This document shows, one piece after another, positions 62,600 through 64,000 of a DNA stretch of 64,000 bases. The notes under the pieces were generated by a model. It was not told where the DNA came from and did no database searches. It was given only the letters and a program-made list of their open reading frames with translations. The stretch is taken from contig CAUYUJ010000670.1 in assembly GCA_963575745.1 (NCBI GenBank), positions 297,666 to 361,665 of the forward strand, given 5' to 3'. This DNA comes from Prorocentrum cordatum. Its lineage: Eukaryota > Sar > Dinophyceae > Prorocentrales > Prorocentraceae. The translations under genes and the position numbers were made by a program. Each line of letters starts with the position of its first letter. Position 1 is the stretch's first letter.

Positions 62600-64000
62600 G
62601 GAATGTGGTCACTGCACTCCATGTGCGCACATTGGTGTTGGGCGCAAGTCCGTGCGCAAGTGTGCGTGCGAGCTCAAAGAAGCGGCGCTTCCCGTTCGTG
62701 CCCGGAAAGGTTCCCCAACAATAGACGTTTCGTTCCAGACATCTTCGAACAATTGAGATGTTGAAGCCGTGTGGTTAAGATGTCTTTTGTTAAGCATGGG
62801 GCTCTGGCTCGAGACATCCTTGGAACATGAGCTACTGAGCTCGCTCACGAGATTCAGTGAATCGTTGGAAACTGCCGTTTTGCTCGAGAGGTTCTCGAAA
62901 CATTGAGATGTTGAAGCCGTGTGGTTAAGACGTCGTTTGTTAAACATGAGGCTCTCGCTCGAGGCATCCTCGGAACATGAGCTACTGAGCTCGCTCACGG
63001 AACTCAGCGAAATCTTGGGCATATTGGTCGCCTTCTCCGTCTTTGAGGTCTCCTGCGTGTCTGGGGTCTCGTCCGTCTCTGAGGTCCCTTCCGTCTCCTC
63101 CATCTCGGGGGTCTCTTCCGCCTCTGAGGTCTTTTCCGCCTCTGAGGTCTCCTCCGTCTTTGAGGTCTCCTCCGTCTCTGAGGTTTTCTCCTCCTCCTCC
63201 TCCTGCTCCTTCTCCCCCTCCTCTTCTCTGAGGTCTCCTCCGTCTCTGAGGTCTTCTCCGTCTCTGAGGTCTCCTCCGTCTCTGAGGTCTCTTCCGTCTC
63301 TGAGGTGTCTCTCGTCTCTGAGGTCTCCTCCGTCTCTGAGGCCTCATCCGTCTCCTCCGTCTCTAAGGTCTCCTCCGTCTCTGAGGTCTCTTCCGTCTCC
63401 TCCGTCTGAGGTCTTTTCCGTCTCTGAGGTCGCTTCCGTCTCTGAGGTCCTTTCCGTCTCTGAGAGTTTTGATTGTTTCCTCCGTCTCTGAGGTCTTCTC
63501 CGTCTCTGAGGTCTCTTCCGTCTCTGAGGTCTTCTCCTCCATCTCTTCCGTCTCCGTCTCCTCCTCCCCCTCCTCTTCCTCCTCCTCGTCCTCCTCCTCC
63601 TCGTTTTCCTCCTCCTCCTCCTCCTCCGTCCTTCTCAGCCAACGCTATAAATGGCAACCGTCGGGACATTCAGCGAATCTTCCGATTGCACCCCATGTGC
63701 GCACATTGGTGGTGGGTGCAACTCAGTGCGCAAGTGCGCGCGCGAGCTCAGAGACGCTTCCCATTTTTGCCCCGAACGGTTCCCTAACACTAGGCGTTTC
63801 GTTCCAGACATCTTCGAACACTTGAGATGTTGAAGCCGTGTGGTTAAGACGGCTTTTTTTTAACAAGACGCTCTCGCTCGAGACATCTTCGGGACGTCAG
63901 CTATTGAGCTCGCTCACGAAACTCAGAGAAGCGTTGGGCAGTGTCGCTTCGTTCGAGGCATCCTCGAACCATTGAGATGCTGAAGCCGTGCGGTTTAGGC
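62600..64000. repeat. higher-order repeat at the right end
   Basis: Block X (62,618-62,750: CATGTGCGCACATTGGTG, TTTCGTTCCAGACATCTTCG) recurs at 63,694-63,820, offset by about 1,070. Block Y is a 150-bp unit (ATTGAGATGTTGAAGCCGTG, GTGGTTAAGA, CTCGCTCGAG.CATC, GAGCTACTGAGCTCGCTCAC), seen at 62,752, 62,902, 63,821 and 63,971; the exact 150-base spacing holds in both pairs. The 18-bp array at 63,025-63,620 sits between the two X-Y sets. The repeat runs off the window edge. Confidence 0.85.
63025..63620. repeat. 18-bp tandem repeat GTCTCTGAGGTCTCCTCC
   Basis: About 28 units with 9-bp half-units, passing into pure CTC triplets at 63,540-63,620. The plus-strand frame reads SVSEVS repeatedly and the minus strand ETEETS; either could be a low-complexity protein, but no unique coding sequence is attached. 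Confidence 0.9.

Noticed and set aside
63025-63620. Ser/Val/Glu-repeat protein gene
   Set aside because: Only repeat sequence is in frame; both strands are open and no unique coding domain adjoins it.

Overview
The window looks like nuclear DNA of a dinoflagellate. The signs are GC-rich, repeat-saturated sequence, coding segments separated by long polypurine/polypyrimidine spacers, several protein families I recall as high-copy 'unnamed proteins' of dinoflagellate genomes, and a decayed tyrosine-recombinase (YR, DIRS-like) retroelement with a methyltransferase tail. I saw no rRNA, tRNA, CRISPR array or bacterial-type operon. The genus cannot be fixed from sequence alone. Family assignments rest on reading and memory, not on a search.

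Layout. 1-1.75 kb: no gene, one near-perfect inverted repeat. 1.77-5.14 kb: frame-broken YR retroelement (gag-like, RT, RNase H, start of the recombinase). 5.2-6.85 kb: short repeats. 6.88-22.87 kb: the only convincing coding region, about ten plus-strand coding segments (exons of one or more genes). They include a SAM-methyltransferase-like protein (13.5 kb), an acidic repeat protein carrying a single in-frame TAG (11.0-12.5 kb), lysine-rich proteins (16.6-19.4 kb) and a 480-residue protein of a family very common in dinoflagellates (21.4-22.9 kb). 25.2-26.2 kb: palindrome-bearing tandem repeat of about 136 bp. 26.87-27.6 kb: a second retroelement relic holding exactly the missing half (recombinase C-terminus plus methyltransferase). 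29.3-34.7 kb: a pair of diverged GC-rich repeats.

34,441-54,863 is a direct tandem duplication of a block of about 10.2 kb, close to 99.8 % identical by eye, with a GCGCGC microhomology at the joints. Each copy contains nested older repeats: a roughly 90-bp CpG-rich minisatellite, a 103-bp minisatellite with 11 versus 10 units, and a degenerate array with a 14-bp period. I found no convincing gene in this block. 54.9-64 kb is mostly simple and higher-order repeats: 760 bp of GT/GC, GTC tracts, a 12-bp GGATCC-rich array, an 18-bp array and a 150-bp repeat.

How the genes may work together: the coding segments at 6.9-22.9 kb share strand, spacing style and low-complexity spacers. They may form one long multi-exon gene, a unidirectional gene array, or the cargo of an undescribed mobile element; the two complementary retroelement halves on either side make the last idea worth testing.
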